A stretch of 64,000 bases of DNA from Rhizobium gallicum bv. gallicum R602sp. Lineage in GTDB: Bacteria > Pseudomonadota > Alphaproteobacteria > Rhizobiales > Rhizobiaceae. This document shows positions 17,795-26,055 of this stretch, one piece after another; positions within the stretch are counted from its first letter, which is position 1; each line of letters opens with the position of its first letter. Below the pieces are notes generated by a model, which saw only the letters and a program-made list of their open reading frames with translations, had not been told where the DNA came from and did not search any database. The position numbers and the translations under genes were made by a program. The stretch is taken from the NCBI RefSeq assembly GCF_000816845.1, contig NZ_CP006877.1, positions 4,069,238-4,133,237 of the forward strand, given 5' to 3'.

Positions 17795-18593
17795 GAGGGT
17801 TCCACTCCAGAAGAAAGGAGAGGGGAGCCGGGTTGCGGCTCTTCTCCAGGATGAGACGAAAAACCGGATTGCCGATGCCGCCATCTAACATCGAACCATC
17901 CGGCAGAGGCCGTGCGCTGGCTGGCGCAGGTTCGGCACGCAATCGGAAAATGGCGCTGCTCGCCTCCTCCTCGCCTCCCTGCCGCAACAGAAAAAGCGGG
18001 CGGCCGGAAGCCCTTGCCCGCATGCTCAATCGCCGGCTTTCTGTAAGACCGAATTGGACCGGATTGCCGCGCACCTCCAGGATCGTGGCTGGGAAGAGGC
18101 CGCTTTCGACAGCCGTTTCGGCAAGCCACAGCGCCTCTTCCAGCTTGTGTGGCGAGGCCATGAGAAAGCGTTCCGGCTCCAATCCGAAATCCTTGAGGCC
18201 CACAGCATAGGGATGCCCTGCTTCCATTGTGCATATTCTGTCACCAATCCAAAAAACCGGCATGCCATCCGCCGTCTCCTGCCGCTGCAGCCAGGCGGCT
18301 AGCGCCAGCACGAAACCGCTGGGGCCGGCCGCATCCCGCAGCATCGAAGACCGGACTTCGGTAATGCCGTTAAGCGGCAGACCGCCTTCAAGCGCTTCAT
18401 CGAGAATGGGAATGTCAAAGGACAGACGCAGCGGCGTGTTTGCAGGTCTTAAATAGGTTTCATCACCAGCCGCAAAAGCTTCTTGCGCCGCCGCCGCAAG
18501 CGTCGGTGCCGGCTTGCCTTCGAGTTTCGCAATGGTTTCGCGGAGCGCACAAAGCTGCTCGCGCGCCACGGCCGTCTGCGCCACGACGTTCAC
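17640..18593 (-). CDS. imuA: ImuA, SOS mutasome accessory protein
   Basis: A 317-residue RecA/SulA-like protein with FDIPILDEALEGGLPLNGITEV, where RecA has its Walker A region, and strands such as MPVFWIGDRI and GLFPATILEVRG. ImuA inhibits or tunes RecA and recruits the other mutasome subunits. The C-terminal third (from about residue 265) overlaps the imuB reading frame. It is the first gene of the imuA-imuB-dnaE2 operon, with a perfect LexA box 15 bases upstream of the start. Confidence 0.88.
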   Translation of the reverse strand: MNVVAQTAVAREQLCALRETIAKLEGKPAPTLAAAAQEAFAAGDETYLRPANTPLRLSFDIPILDEALEGGLPLNGITEVRSSMLRDAAGPSGFVLALAAWLQRQETADGMPVFWIGDRICTMEAGHPYAVGLKDFGLEPERFLMASPHKLEEALWLAETAVESGLFPATILEVRGNPVQFGLTESRRLSMRARASGRPLFLLRQGGEEEASSAIFRLRAEPAPASARPLPDGSMLDGGIGNPVFRLILEKSRNPAPLSFLLEWNPHDRRFLPVSQPERTRSPGEQSAHSVAQLSPPSNRQDRPQEVGSILAFGRTP

Positions 18594-18607
18594 TCCAAAG
18601 TCAGATT

Positions 18608-18622
18608 GTTCCTGTTATGTTC
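18608..18622 (-). promoter_or_regulatory. LexA (SOS) box upstream of imuA
   Basis: GTTCCTGTTATGTTC is a perfect GTTC-N7-GTTC direct repeat, the LexA-binding motif established for rhizobia and other alphaproteobacteria. It lies 15-29 bases upstream of the imuA start codon, where repressor binding would block transcription of imuA-imuB-dnaE2. Confidence 0.88.
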
Positions 18623-18748
18623 TTATGGATTCCAGAGCTTTCTAAAAGAGTCAACACCCAATTCTTATGAATTTATTCCTGCCTTTGATTCCACACTCGA
18701 AAATCACCCGCAAAGGTTCTATATGGGCGCCAAAGGAAGGGAATTTTC

Positions 18749-19186
18749 ATGGCCCGCATAGACAAGAGCGAGGATTGGCGGGACCGCCATGCCCCAACGC
18801 TCAGCACATTCGAGTCCCTGGCGATGGACGCCTATAGCCACTTGCCGGATGAATTCCGCTCGCTCACCGACAATCTAACGATCGAAATCGAAGACTTTCC
18901 CGACGACGATGTTTTCGAGGATATGGCGCTGGAAACGCCGTTCGACCTGCTTGGCCTCTTCGAAGGCCGGGGTATTTCCGAGCGCTTCACGGTCGAGACC
19001 GGCGAGATGCCCAATCGTATCCGCCTCTACCGGCGTCCCATTTTGGATTATTGGGCGGAAAACGATGAAACGCTCGGAGACATCATCACCCATGTTCTCA
19101 TCCATGAGATCGGTCACCATTTCGGGCTGAGCGATGACGACATGGAGCGGATCGAAGCGAGCGTCGAGGAGGCCGTCGAGCGCTGA
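18749..19186 (+). CDS. Minimal zinc metallopeptidase family protein (DUF1025-like)
   Basis: 145 residues with the metal-binding signature HEIGHHFGLSD (about residues 114-124), an HExxH zincin motif with a downstream acid, and a compact preceding domain (LPDEFRSLTDNLTIEIEDFP). Proteins of this type are called minimal gluzincin or DUF1025; their physiological substrate is unknown. AAGGAAGGG precedes the ATG. It is divergent from the SOS operon across about 155 bases and nearly touches the convergent DUF1737 gene. Confidence 0.88.
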   Translation: MARIDKSEDWRDRHAPTLSTFESLAMDAYSHLPDEFRSLTDNLTIEIEDFPDDDVFEDMALETPFDLLGLFEGRGISERFTVETGEMPNRIRLYRRPILDYWAENDETLGDIITHVLIHEIGHHFGLSDDDMERIEASVEEAVER

Positions 19187-19187
19187 C

Positions 19188-19394
19188 CTATTGCTCGGAG
19201 AGCTTCATCTCCGGATGATAATCCTTGCCTTCGACCTCTTTGACGATCGCCTGGCCGGCAATCACCTGGCCGGTCTGAATATTGTAGGTCAGCGACGGTG
19301 CACCGTGAAGCGACCAGCCCTTGTTGAGCGCATCGGTTACGCGATGGCAGAACGCGGCGTCGTCCTGGCCGGTCAAAAGGCGATAGAGCTTCAT
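19188..19394 (-). CDS. DUF1737 domain-containing protein
   Basis: A 68-residue protein matching the DUF1737 pattern MKLYRLLTGQDDAAFCHRVT, then LNKGWSLHGAPSLTY and an acidic-basic tail. Function unknown. Its start codon overlaps the stop of the CitE-like gene upstream on the same strand (ATGA), so the two are translationally coupled. Confidence 0.85.
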   Translation of the reverse strand: MKLYRLLTGQDDAAFCHRVTDALNKGWSLHGAPSLTYNIQTGQVIAGQAIVKEVEGKDYHPEMKLSEQ

Positions 19395-20314
19395 GATAAA
19401 GGCTTTCGTTCAATAGTCTGGCGTTCGGAAATCAGGCGGGCTTTATGGACCAGGCTTTCCGCCTGGACAAGATGCAGCCGCTCAATCATCCGACCGTTCA
19501 AGGTGATGACGTTGAGACCTTCGGCCGAAGGATCGGCGAAAGCGGCAATGATTTCTTCCGCCTCCCGGATGGCAGCCTCATCGGGAGCAAAGTGCCGGTT
19601 GGCAGCCTCGATCTGCATCGGATGGATCAGCATTTTGCCATCGTAGCCCATGGCCCGGGCATGCGCGCATTCGGCCTCGAAGGCATCTACTTCCTTAAAA
19701 TCATTGAAAACGCTATCGATCGCATCGAGACCATAGGCGCGCACGGCGAGGATGACCTGCATCAACCATGGCACGAGATAGGTTCGGCCCGGTTGAGGCA
19801 GAACGCCGGTCTCCTTGCGCAGATCGTTCAGCCCGACGACGAAGCAATCGAGTCTCGAGCCGAGGGTGCGGCCAGCCTCTGCGATTGCCGCCGCGTTCAA
19901 GATACCGCGCGGCGTCTCGATCATCGCCCAGATACGCAAGGTCTCTGGTGCATCCGCATCAGCAAGAAGGTCGCTCACGGCCATGACATCCTGCGGTTCG
20001 TCCACCTTCGGCAAAAGTACCGAATCTGGCCGAAGCGCCTGTACTAGCTCCATATCGGCATGGCCGAAAGCCGACGAAAGTGCATTGATGCGGATGATCT
20101 TTTCCTTGTTCGTAAGCGGCTTGCCCGAAAAGAAGGTTTTCAGGTTTTCGCGGGCCTCCTCCTTCTTCTCCAGCGCCACGGAATCTTCGAGATCGAAAAT
20201 GACGGCATCGCAATCGAGGGCATGGGTCTTTTCGAGCGCTCGGAGATTGATTGCGGGAACGCTCAGCACAGAGCGGTGCAAACTGAAGGAACGGATGGGC
20301 GAATTCTGGCTCAT
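19391..20314 (-). CDS. CitE-like CoA ester lyase (HpcH/HpaI aldolase family)
   Basis: 307 residues of the HpcH/HpaI aldolase (TIM barrel) superfamily, with RSVLSVPAINLRALEK at the N-terminus, FDLEDSVALEKKEEAR (substrate and metal region), ETPRGILNAAAIA and the C-terminal GKMLIHPMQIEAAN. The closest group is citrate lyase beta-like/malyl-CoA lyase proteins, which cleave or hydrolyse (3S)-malyl-CoA, beta-methylmalyl-CoA or citramalyl-CoA; the exact substrate cannot be told from sequence alone. The reading frame extends 122 codons further upstream without protein character; the ATG at 20314 gives the family length. Confidence 0.85.
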   Translation of the reverse strand: MSQNSPIRSFSLHRSVLSVPAINLRALEKTHALDCDAVIFDLEDSVALEKKEEARENLKTFFSGKPLTNKEKIIRINALSSAFGHADMELVQALRPDSVLLPKVDEPQDVMAVSDLLADADAPETLRIWAMIETPRGILNAAAIAEAGRTLGSRLDCFVVGLNDLRKETGVLPQPGRTYLVPWLMQVILAVRAYGLDAIDSVFNDFKEVDAFEAECAHARAMGYDGKMLIHPMQIEAANRHFAPDEAAIREAEEIIAAFADPSAEGLNVITLNGRMIERLHLVQAESLVHKARLISERQTIERKPLS

Positions 20315-20425
20315 CACGAATGTGTGCCAAGCTTTGTGAAGAGTGACAAGACAACAAAAAGCCATGCTTGACTTGCAGAAATAAAAAACAAGGACCACAT
20401 TCCTTTCGAAGAAAGGTCTAAACTC

Positions 20426-20656
20426 ATGCAGAATATACGCTCCATCTTCCTCATGCTGGCAGGGATCACTGTATTCGTGGCGCTCGCTGCTCTCACCTTT
20501 TCGGTGACGCTCGCCGTTGGCGGTATCCTGACCGTGCTGATGGCTGGCCGCGCGCTTTCGATGAAGATGAAGCCGGCGCCCGTCCGCGCCAAGGCTCAGC
20601 CAAAGCGCGAAATGCGCATCTGGAACGACGGCCGCGGCACGATCATCGATCTCTAA
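20426..20656 (+). CDS. Small hydrophobic membrane protein of unknown function
   Basis: 76 residues. Residues 5-46 are strongly hydrophobic and form one long or two short helices ([35 protein letters not shown]). The C-terminal 30 residues are basic and end [16 protein letters not shown] precedes the ATG by about ten bases. I recognise no family. It lies upstream of leuD on the same strand with an 89-base gap. Confidence 0.7.
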   Translation: MQNIRSIFLMLAGITVFVALAALTFSVTLAVGGILTVLMAGRALSMKMKPAPVRAKAQPKREMRIWNDGRGTIIDL

Positions 20657-20745
20657 ACGCGCCCCAAGATTCTCCTTCATTTTTACGGCGTTTTGCTCTA
20701 TTGCCGGAGCAATCGTTGAAAAACGGCATACAAAGGCAGGTTTCC

Positions 20746-21354
20746 ATGGAAAAGTTCGTGAAGCTCACGGGCGTTGCAGCACCCCTCCCGGTCGTCAATA
20801 TCGACACGGACATGATCATTCCCAAGGATTACCTGAAGACCATCAAGCGCACCGGCCTCGGCACGGGCCTCTTTGCAGAAGCCCGCTACAACGAAGACGG
20901 CACGCCGAACCCGGATTTCGTGCTCAACAAACCGGCTTATCAGAATGCCAAGATTCTCGTTGCCGGCGATAATTTCGGCTGCGGTTCCTCGCGCGAGCAT
21001 GCCCCGTGGGCGCTTCTCGATTTCGGCATCCGCTGCGTCATCTCCACAAGCTTCGCGGACATCTTCTACAACAACTGTTTCAAGAACGGCATTCTCCCGA
21101 TCAGGGTCAGCCAGGAAGACCTCGACAAACTGATGGACGACGCTTCGCGCGGTTCCAACGCCATCTTGACGGTTGATCTCGAAAACCTGGAAATCACCGG
21201 CCCGGACGGTGGTTCGATCAAGTTTGACCTTGACGAATTCAAGCGCCACTGCCTGCTGAACGGCCTTGACGATATCGGCCTGACGCTGGAGAAGGCCTCT
21301 GCGATCGACAGGTTCGAAAAGTCAAACGCCGCGTCGCGTCCCTGGGCAGCTTAA
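20746..21354 (+). CDS. leuD: LeuD, 3-isopropylmalate dehydratase small subunit
   Basis: A 202-residue aconitase-like swivel domain that, with LeuC, isomerises 2- to 3-isopropylmalate in leucine synthesis. Characteristic segments: [37 protein letters not shown] (conserved GCGSSREHA), and [16 protein letters not shown] [14 protein letters not shown]. The ATG at 20746 gives the usual [15 protein letters not shown]; 15 earlier codons are open but do not fit. leuC is not in this window. A terminator follows, so leuB 180 bases downstream is probably transcribed separately. Confidence 0.97.
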   Translation: MEKFVKLTGVAAPLPVVNIDTDMIIPKDYLKTIKRTGLGTGLFAEARYNEDGTPNPDFVLNKPAYQNAKILVAGDNFGCGSSREHAPWALLDFGIRCVISTSFADIFYNNCFKNGILPIRVSQEDLDKLMDDASRGSNAILTVDLENLEITGPDGGSIKFDLDEFKRHCLLNGLDDIGLTLEKASAIDRFEKSNAASRPWAA

Positions 21355-21379
21355 TCGCCCGAACGCGAGCATGCGATCA

Positions 21380-21406
21380 AGCCGGGCTTCTACCCGGCTT
21401 TTTCTT
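21380..21406 (+). terminator. Rho-independent terminator after leuD
   Basis: Stem AGCCGGG (21380-21386) with CCCGGCT (21393-21399), six-base loop, followed by TTTTTCTTT. It lies 25 bases after the leuD stop. Confidence 0.88.
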
Positions 21407-21534
21407 TGCTTCCAAGCCAGGATTCACATCGCCATCGTGAGGCAGCAAACCGTACCGATTCAGCCGTTCTGTTCCTTGAAATGGCGTCCGGCGGGGTCTA
21501 AGAAGCCGCAGCTTGTTTTTCCGCGGAGGGTTTC

Positions 21535-22647
21535 ATGACAGCGCGCAATCTTTTCCTGCTGCCGGGCGACGGCATCGGTCCCGAGGCAATGGACGAGGTC
21601 CGCAAGATCATTGCTTACATGAACGAGGCGATGAACGCCGGCTTCGCCATCGGTGAAGGCCTTGTCGGCGGCAGTGCCTACGATGCGCATGGCGCGGCCA
21701 TCTCCGAAGACGACATGAAAAAGGCGCTGGCGGCGGATGCCGTTCTCTTTGGTGCAGTCGGCGGTCCGAAATGGGACAGCGTGCCTTATGAAGTGCGCCC
21801 GGAAGCGGGTCTTCTGCGCCTTCGCAAGGACCTGGAACTCTTCGCAAACCTGCGCCCGGCAATCTGCTATCCGGCGCTTGCCTCCGCCTCCTCGCTGAAG
21901 CCTGAACTTGTCGAAGGTCTCGACATTCTCATCATCCGCGAACTGACGGGCGGCGTCTATTTCGGCGAGCCGAAGGAGATTATCGATCTTGGCAACGGCC
22001 AGAAACGCGGCATCGATACGCAGGTCTATGACACTTATGAAATCGAACGCATCGCCGGCGTCGCCTTCGAAATGGCCCGAACCCGTCAAAACCGTGTCTG
22101 TTCCATGGAAAAGCGCAACGTCATGAAGTCCGGCGTGCTCTGGAATCAGGTCGTGACCGAGACGCACAAGGCAAAATATTCCGACGTCCAGCTGGAGCAT
22201 ATGCTGGCCGATGCCGGCGGCATGCAGCTGGTACGTCAGCCCAAACAGTTCGATGTCATCGTCACCGACAACCTCTTCGGCGACATGCTTTCCGACGTAG
22301 CGGCGATGCTGACCGGCTCGCTTGGCATGCTGCCGTCTGCTTCTCTCGGTGCGCCGGATGGCAAGACAGGCAAACGAAAGGCGCTCTACGAACCGGTCCA
22401 CGGCTCCGCTCCCGACATCGCCGGCAAGGGCATCGCCAACCCGATTGCGATGATCGCCTCCTTTGCCATGTGCCTGCGTTATTCCTTCAACCTCGTGAAG
22501 GAAGCCGACAATCTTGAGAGGGCGATCGCCAACGTTCTCGACAAGGGTATGCGCACGGCCGACATCATGGCCGAAGGCGCCAACAAGGTTGGAACTGTCG
22601 AAATGGGCCAGGCGATCCTTGCCGAGTTCAAGACGCTTTCTGCCTGA
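21535..22647 (+). CDS. leuB: LeuB, 3-isopropylmalate dehydrogenase
   Basis: 370 residues, the usual length. LeuB oxidises and decarboxylates 3-isopropylmalate to 2-oxoisocaproate with NAD. Seen: [29 protein letters not shown], the substrate-binding [14 protein letters not shown], and the metal-binding [16 protein letters not shown] with AKGIANP-like [15 protein letters not shown] precedes the ATG. The stop codon is followed at once by a parS-like sequence and then by a terminator. Confidence 0.97.
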   Translation: MTARNLFLLPGDGIGPEAMDEVRKIIAYMNEAMNAGFAIGEGLVGGSAYDAHGAAISEDDMKKALAADAVLFGAVGGPKWDSVPYEVRPEAGLLRLRKDLELFANLRPAICYPALASASSLKPELVEGLDILIIRELTGGVYFGEPKEIIDLGNGQKRGIDTQVYDTYEIERIAGVAFEMARTRQNRVCSMEKRNVMKSGVLWNQVVTETHKAKYSDVQLEHMLADAGGMQLVRQPKQFDVIVTDNLFGDMLSDVAAMLTGSLGMLPSASLGAPDGKTGKRKALYEPVHGSAPDIAGKGIANPIAMIASFAMCLRYSFNLVKEADNLERAIANVLDKGMRTADIMAEGANKVGTVEMGQAILAEFKTLSA

Positions 22648-22663
22648 TATTTCACGTGAAACG
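22648..22663. other. parS-like centromere site beside the leuB stop codon
   Basis: TATTTCACGTGAAACG matches the parS consensus TGTTTCACGTGAAACA at 14 of 16 positions and keeps the full 12-base palindromic core TTTCACGTGAAA. It begins immediately after the leuB stop codon. ParB would be expected to bind it. It lies about 33 kb from the parAB genes. Confidence 0.7.
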
Positions 22664-22670
22664 CTTCTCC

Positions 22671-22705
22671 GCCCTTCGTATCTATCGGTACGGAGGGCTT
22701 TTTAT
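22671..22705 (+). terminator. Rho-independent terminator after leuB
   Basis: Stem GCCCTTCGTA (22671-22680) with TACGGAGGGC (22689-22698), containing one T-G pair, loop of eight bases, then TTTTTATT. Confidence 0.8.
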
Positions 22706-22770
22706 TGAAGGTATCAGTTCCGGTTCCTATGTCCTGCAAACGACGAAGGGCAAAACGACGAAGGAATGGA

Positions 22771-23529
22771 ATGAGCAATACCGCCGATCACAAACCAGGC
22801 TGCCGATCCTATCTTTGCAAGCGCTACGACGCCCGACGCACGATCCATCGCAGAGTTCCCTGGAAGGCGTTCACGCTTTCCGCGATCAATGTGGTCGTCA
22901 TTGCCTTTTTTGTCTTCGACAGACCGCTCGGACAGGCAGCCAAAAGCCTCTCGCCTCCCTTGGTATCGATCGCCGGCGACGTAACGGATATCGGCCGCCT
23001 TGCTTGGATCCTTGCGGGGCTTTGCACCGTTCTTGCTACCGGTTACGCCGTTCGCCGACGGCTTTGGAAGGTCCGCCGTCAATTCCGCATGGCCTATTTC
23101 GTCCAAATGACGGCATATGTCGGGCTTTCCGTCATCCTGGCCAGTGTCTGTGCCAACGCCTTGAAATTCCTGATCGGGCGGGCGCGTCCGCTTATCTATG
23201 AGCAGGAGGGCATTTTCAGTTTCTCGCCCTTGAACATGGATTTCCTGCATCAGAGCTTCCCATCAGGTCATTCGGCCAATATCGGCGCGCTCTTTGTGGC
23301 ACTCATCCTCCTTTTTCCGCACGTCAGGCTCATTTTCATCGGTATCGGGCTCTGGCTCGGTGCAACCCGCATCATCATCGGCGTCCATTATCCAAGCGAT
23401 GTCGTAGCGGGACTGGCACTCGGTGCCTGGCTCGCATTTGCCGTCTCAATCCTCTTTGCCCGCTTCGGCCTGGTCTTTGCTGTCGGTCGCGAAGGCTGGC
23501 CTGTGCCACGGCTCAGCAGGCTTATTTGA
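22771..23529 (+). CDS. PAP2-family membrane phosphatase
   Basis: 252 residues, with about five or six membrane helices. All three motifs of the type-2 phosphatidic acid phosphatase superfamily are present: KFLIGRARP (KxxxxxxRP), FPSGHSANIG (PSGH) and TRIIIGVHYPSDVVAG (xRxxxxxHxxxD). Family members dephosphorylate phosphatidate, undecaprenyl diphosphate or lipid A; the substrate here is not shown by the sequence. The ATG at 22771 follows GAAGGA; the open frame runs 22 codons further upstream in an arginine-rich stretch that includes the leuB terminator, so it is excluded. Confidence 0.9.
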   Translation: MSNTADHKPGCRSYLCKRYDARRTIHRRVPWKAFTLSAINVVVIAFFVFDRPLGQAAKSLSPPLVSIAGDVTDIGRLAWILAGLCTVLATGYAVRRRLWKVRRQFRMAYFVQMTAYVGLSVILASVCANALKFLIGRARPLIYEQEGIFSFSPLNMDFLHQSFPSGHSANIGALFVALILLFPHVRLIFIGIGLWLGATRIIIGVHYPSDVVAGLALGAWLAFAVSILFARFGLVFAVGREGWPVPRLSRLI

Positions 23530-23703
23530 GTTCTGCGTAAAAAACTGTCGTTACCGTCTGCTGCCGTTGCTGTTGCTAAAACACTTTTCTAACGGATGAC
23601 TTTTCGAGGTAGTCATGGATGACCGCGATCGTCTATTCGCGCTACGGGCTCCATTCAACCCGGGTCCTGACGGACGGCCGACGCCGAAAGGGCTTTTGCG
23701 GAT

Positions 23704-23733
23704 AAAAAAACCGGCGCCTTTGGAAGGCGCCGG
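23704..23733 (-). terminator. Rho-independent terminator of the MHS transporter
   Basis: On the minus strand, stem CCGGCGCCTT (23733-23724) with AAGGCGCCGG (23720-23711), loop CCA, then seven T residues (23710-23704). It begins 30 bases after the stop of the transporter gene. Confidence 0.92.
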
Positions 23734-23762
23734 GTCCCGTTTCTCAATTCTGATGGTTTGCC

Positions 23763-25649
23763 TCAGTCCATCGTGCGGATATCGCGGTCTTTGGTTTCCG
23801 GCAGGAAAATCATGCCGATGACCAGGGTGATGCCCGCAAAGATGATCGGGTACCAGAGACCGTAATAGATGTCGCCCTTGAAGGCGCTCATCGCGAAGGC
23901 GGTTGCCGGAAGCAGACCACCGAACCAGCCGTTGCCGATGTGATAGGGCAGCGACATGCCGGTATAGCGGATACGGGTCGGGAAGAGCTCGACCAAAAGG
24001 GCAGCGATCGGCCCGTAGACCATCGTCACGTAGATGACGAGGACCGTCAGGACAGCGACGACGCCTACCCAGTTGAGCCTTGCCGGATCGGCAACCATGG
24101 TGAAAGCACCAGCGTTGGCGACCGTGTAGACAGCCATGTCGGTGACGCCCTTGGCCTCGTCGGCTGTCAGCAGCTTGTCGGTCACGAGCTTGGAGGCTGG
24201 GACCGTCTCCTTCTGACCTGCACGAAGCGCATCAGCATTGAGAGCCAGCTCCGGATTGGCGGCGATAAAGGCATCGAGCTTGGATTCCGGAACCTTGGCC
24301 GCACCGCGAACCAAGGGGTAGCCAGCGTCGCGAAGCGCGATGTTGATGCCCTTTTCGAACGCGCCGTTCATGGCTTTCGCCTTATCGCCAGCGGCAGCGG
24401 CATCATAGCTGGTAATCGTGTCGTCGGCGATTTTAACCGTGGCGGCTGAACCGGCGGCCCCGCTGACAACATCATAGGGTACCGAATTCTTCGTCAGGAA
24501 TGAAGTGGCGATATCGCACGAGGTGGTAAACTTCGCGGTGCCGGTCGGGTTGAACTGGAACTTGCAATCGCCCGGTGCCGCAGTGACCGTTGCGCGGATC
24601 GTGGCCTGTGCCTCTGCAAGCGCCGGATTGGCGAAATTGGTCAGAGCCTTGAACAGCGGGAAGTAAGTCACCATGGCGAGCAGAAGGCCGGCCATGATGA
24701 TCGGCTTGCGACCGATCTTGTCGGAAAGCCAGCCGAAGAAGACGAAGAAGCCGGTGCCGAGCAACAACGATGCAGCGACCATCAGGTTGGTCGACTGCGC
24801 GTCGACTTTCAGGATGTTCTGCAGGAAGAACAACGCGTAGAACTGACCGCAATACCAGACGACGGCCTGCCCCATGACGGCGCCAAAGAGCGCAAGCAGC
24901 GCCACCTTAGCGTTGCGCCACTGGCCGAAGGCTTCCGTCAGTGGCGCCTTCGAACCCTTACCCTCGGCCTTCATCTTCTGGAAAGCCGGTGACTCGTTCA
25001 TCTTCAGACGGATCCAGACGGAAACGCCAAGCAGGACGACCGAGACGAGGAATGGAATACGCCAGCCCCAGGCGGCGAAATCGGCGGCGCCAAGCATGGA
25101 CTGGACGAAGAGAATGATCAGCAGCGAAAGGAACAGGCCGAGCGTTGCCGTCGTCTGGATCCATGACGTGAAGAAGCCGCGCCGGCCATGCGGCGCATGT
25201 TCGGCCACATAGGTCGCTGCACCACCGTATTCGCCGCCGAGCGCCAAGCCCTGCAGCAGGCGCAGAGCGACCAGGATGATCGGAGCTGCAATACCGATTG
25301 ACGCCGCACCTGGAAGGATACCGACTAGGAAGGTTGACAGACCCATGATCAGGATCGTGATCAGGAAGGTATACTTGCGGCCGACCAGATCGCCGAGGCG
25401 GCCAAAGACCAATGCGCCGAACGGGCGCACCAGGAAACCCGCTGCAAAGGCGAGCAGCGCGAAGATGTTTCGCGTCGTTTCCGGATACTGGCTGAAAAAG
25501 GTAGCGCCGATATAGGTGGCGAGTGAACCGTAAAGATAGAAGTCATACCATTCGAAAACAGTCCCGAGCGACGAGGCGAAGATGACCTTCTTCTCCTCGC
25601 CTGTCATCGGGCCGACTCTCGCGTCTCCGACGCTTGCGACATTTGCCAT
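23763..25649 (-). CDS. MFS transporter, metabolite:H+ symporter (MHS) family, with a large inserted domain
   Basis: 628 residues. The MHS pattern is clear: SLGTVFEWYDFYLYGSLA, GLVRPFGALVFG-like FLVRPFGALVFGRLGDLVGRK, RLLQGLALGGEYGGAATYVAE, and a late LVELFPTRIRYTGMSLPYHIGNGWFGG. Such proteins carry organic acids, betaines or sugars in with protons. Between the helices ending MVTYFPLFKAL (about residue 340) and those starting NWVGVVAVLTVLVIYV (about 525) there is an extra, roughly 175-residue soluble stretch with two cysteines (DCKF, SCDI), predicted periplasmic. Substrate unknown. The start at 25649 (MANVASVGDARVG) is chosen over 18 earlier open codons. Confidence 0.88.
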   Translation of the reverse strand: MANVASVGDARVGPMTGEEKKVIFASSLGTVFEWYDFYLYGSLATYIGATFFSQYPETTRNIFALLAFAAGFLVRPFGALVFGRLGDLVGRKYTFLITILIMGLSTFLVGILPGAASIGIAAPIILVALRLLQGLALGGEYGGAATYVAEHAPHGRRGFFTSWIQTTATLGLFLSLLIILFVQSMLGAADFAAWGWRIPFLVSVVLLGVSVWIRLKMNESPAFQKMKAEGKGSKAPLTEAFGQWRNAKVALLALFGAVMGQAVVWYCGQFYALFFLQNILKVDAQSTNLMVAASLLLGTGFFVFFGWLSDKIGRKPIIMAGLLLAMVTYFPLFKALTNFANPALAEAQATIRATVTAAPGDCKFQFNPTGTAKFTTSCDIATSFLTKNSVPYDVVSGAAGSAATVKIADDTITSYDAAAAGDKAKAMNGAFEKGINIALRDAGYPLVRGAAKVPESKLDAFIAANPELALNADALRAGQKETVPASKLVTDKLLTADEAKGVTDMAVYTVANAGAFTMVADPARLNWVGVVAVLTVLVIYVTMVYGPIAALLVELFPTRIRYTGMSLPYHIGNGWFGGLLPATAFAMSAFKGDIYYGLWYPIIFAGITLVIGMIFLPETKDRDIRTMD

Positions 25650-25885
25650 TGTCTGTCCTCCACAGAGTGATAAGCAACGAGACGCGCCCCAAGCTCTCCT
25701 CAAAGCATCCTTGGACGCAACTCGCCTGACGAGAGTGTGACAGAAAAGGATTCGGAGAAAGAGAGCGGCTTTGGGATTATGACTTTAGTCTAATGCCTAT
25801 GCACAGATTGTCGCAGGCGAGGCTTCTTCCGGTTTGGGCCGCAACCTCTGCCCAAGTGCTCGACAGAGAGCAAGGTTGCAAAAAC

Positions 25886-25914
25886 CTTGACTCCTGTGGA
25901 AAACCTTTTATGAG
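25886..25914 (+). promoter_or_regulatory. Predicted sigma-70-type promoter for the asd transcript
   Basis: CTTGAC (25886-25891), 17-base spacer, TATGAG (25909-25914). This fits the rhizobial housekeeping consensus CTTGAC-N17-CTATAT well in the -35 box and moderately in the -10. It would start transcription near 25921, just before the ribosome-binding site of the short ORF. Confidence 0.5.
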
Positions 25915-25935
25915 CAACGGCGGAAAGGAATATCC

Positions 25936-26055
25936 ATGGTTCGCGACGAACACGCCATTGCTGCGCGCAATGATCTGGCACCGGGTGCCGGGATGGATAT
26001 TGCTGTTCCGGTTTCTTCCAAAACCAAGGCCAAAACGACGACGAAAACCGTCTGA
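25936..26055 (+). CDS. Putative Lys/Thr-rich leader peptide upstream of asd
   Basis: A 39-codon ORF with AAGGA (25925-25929) six bases before its ATG, lying between a promoter-like sequence and asd. Its last codons (about 27-39) encode SSKTKAKTTTKTV: five Thr and four Lys in 11 positions. Asd makes aspartate semialdehyde, the common precursor of lysine, threonine and methionine, so a leader rich in Lys and Thr codons is what attenuation by those amino acids would use, as in the E. coli thr leader. This is inference: I see no U-run terminator, only alternative hairpins. Confidence 0.42.
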   Translation: MVRDEHAIAARNDLAPGAGMDIAVPVSSKTKAKTTTKTV

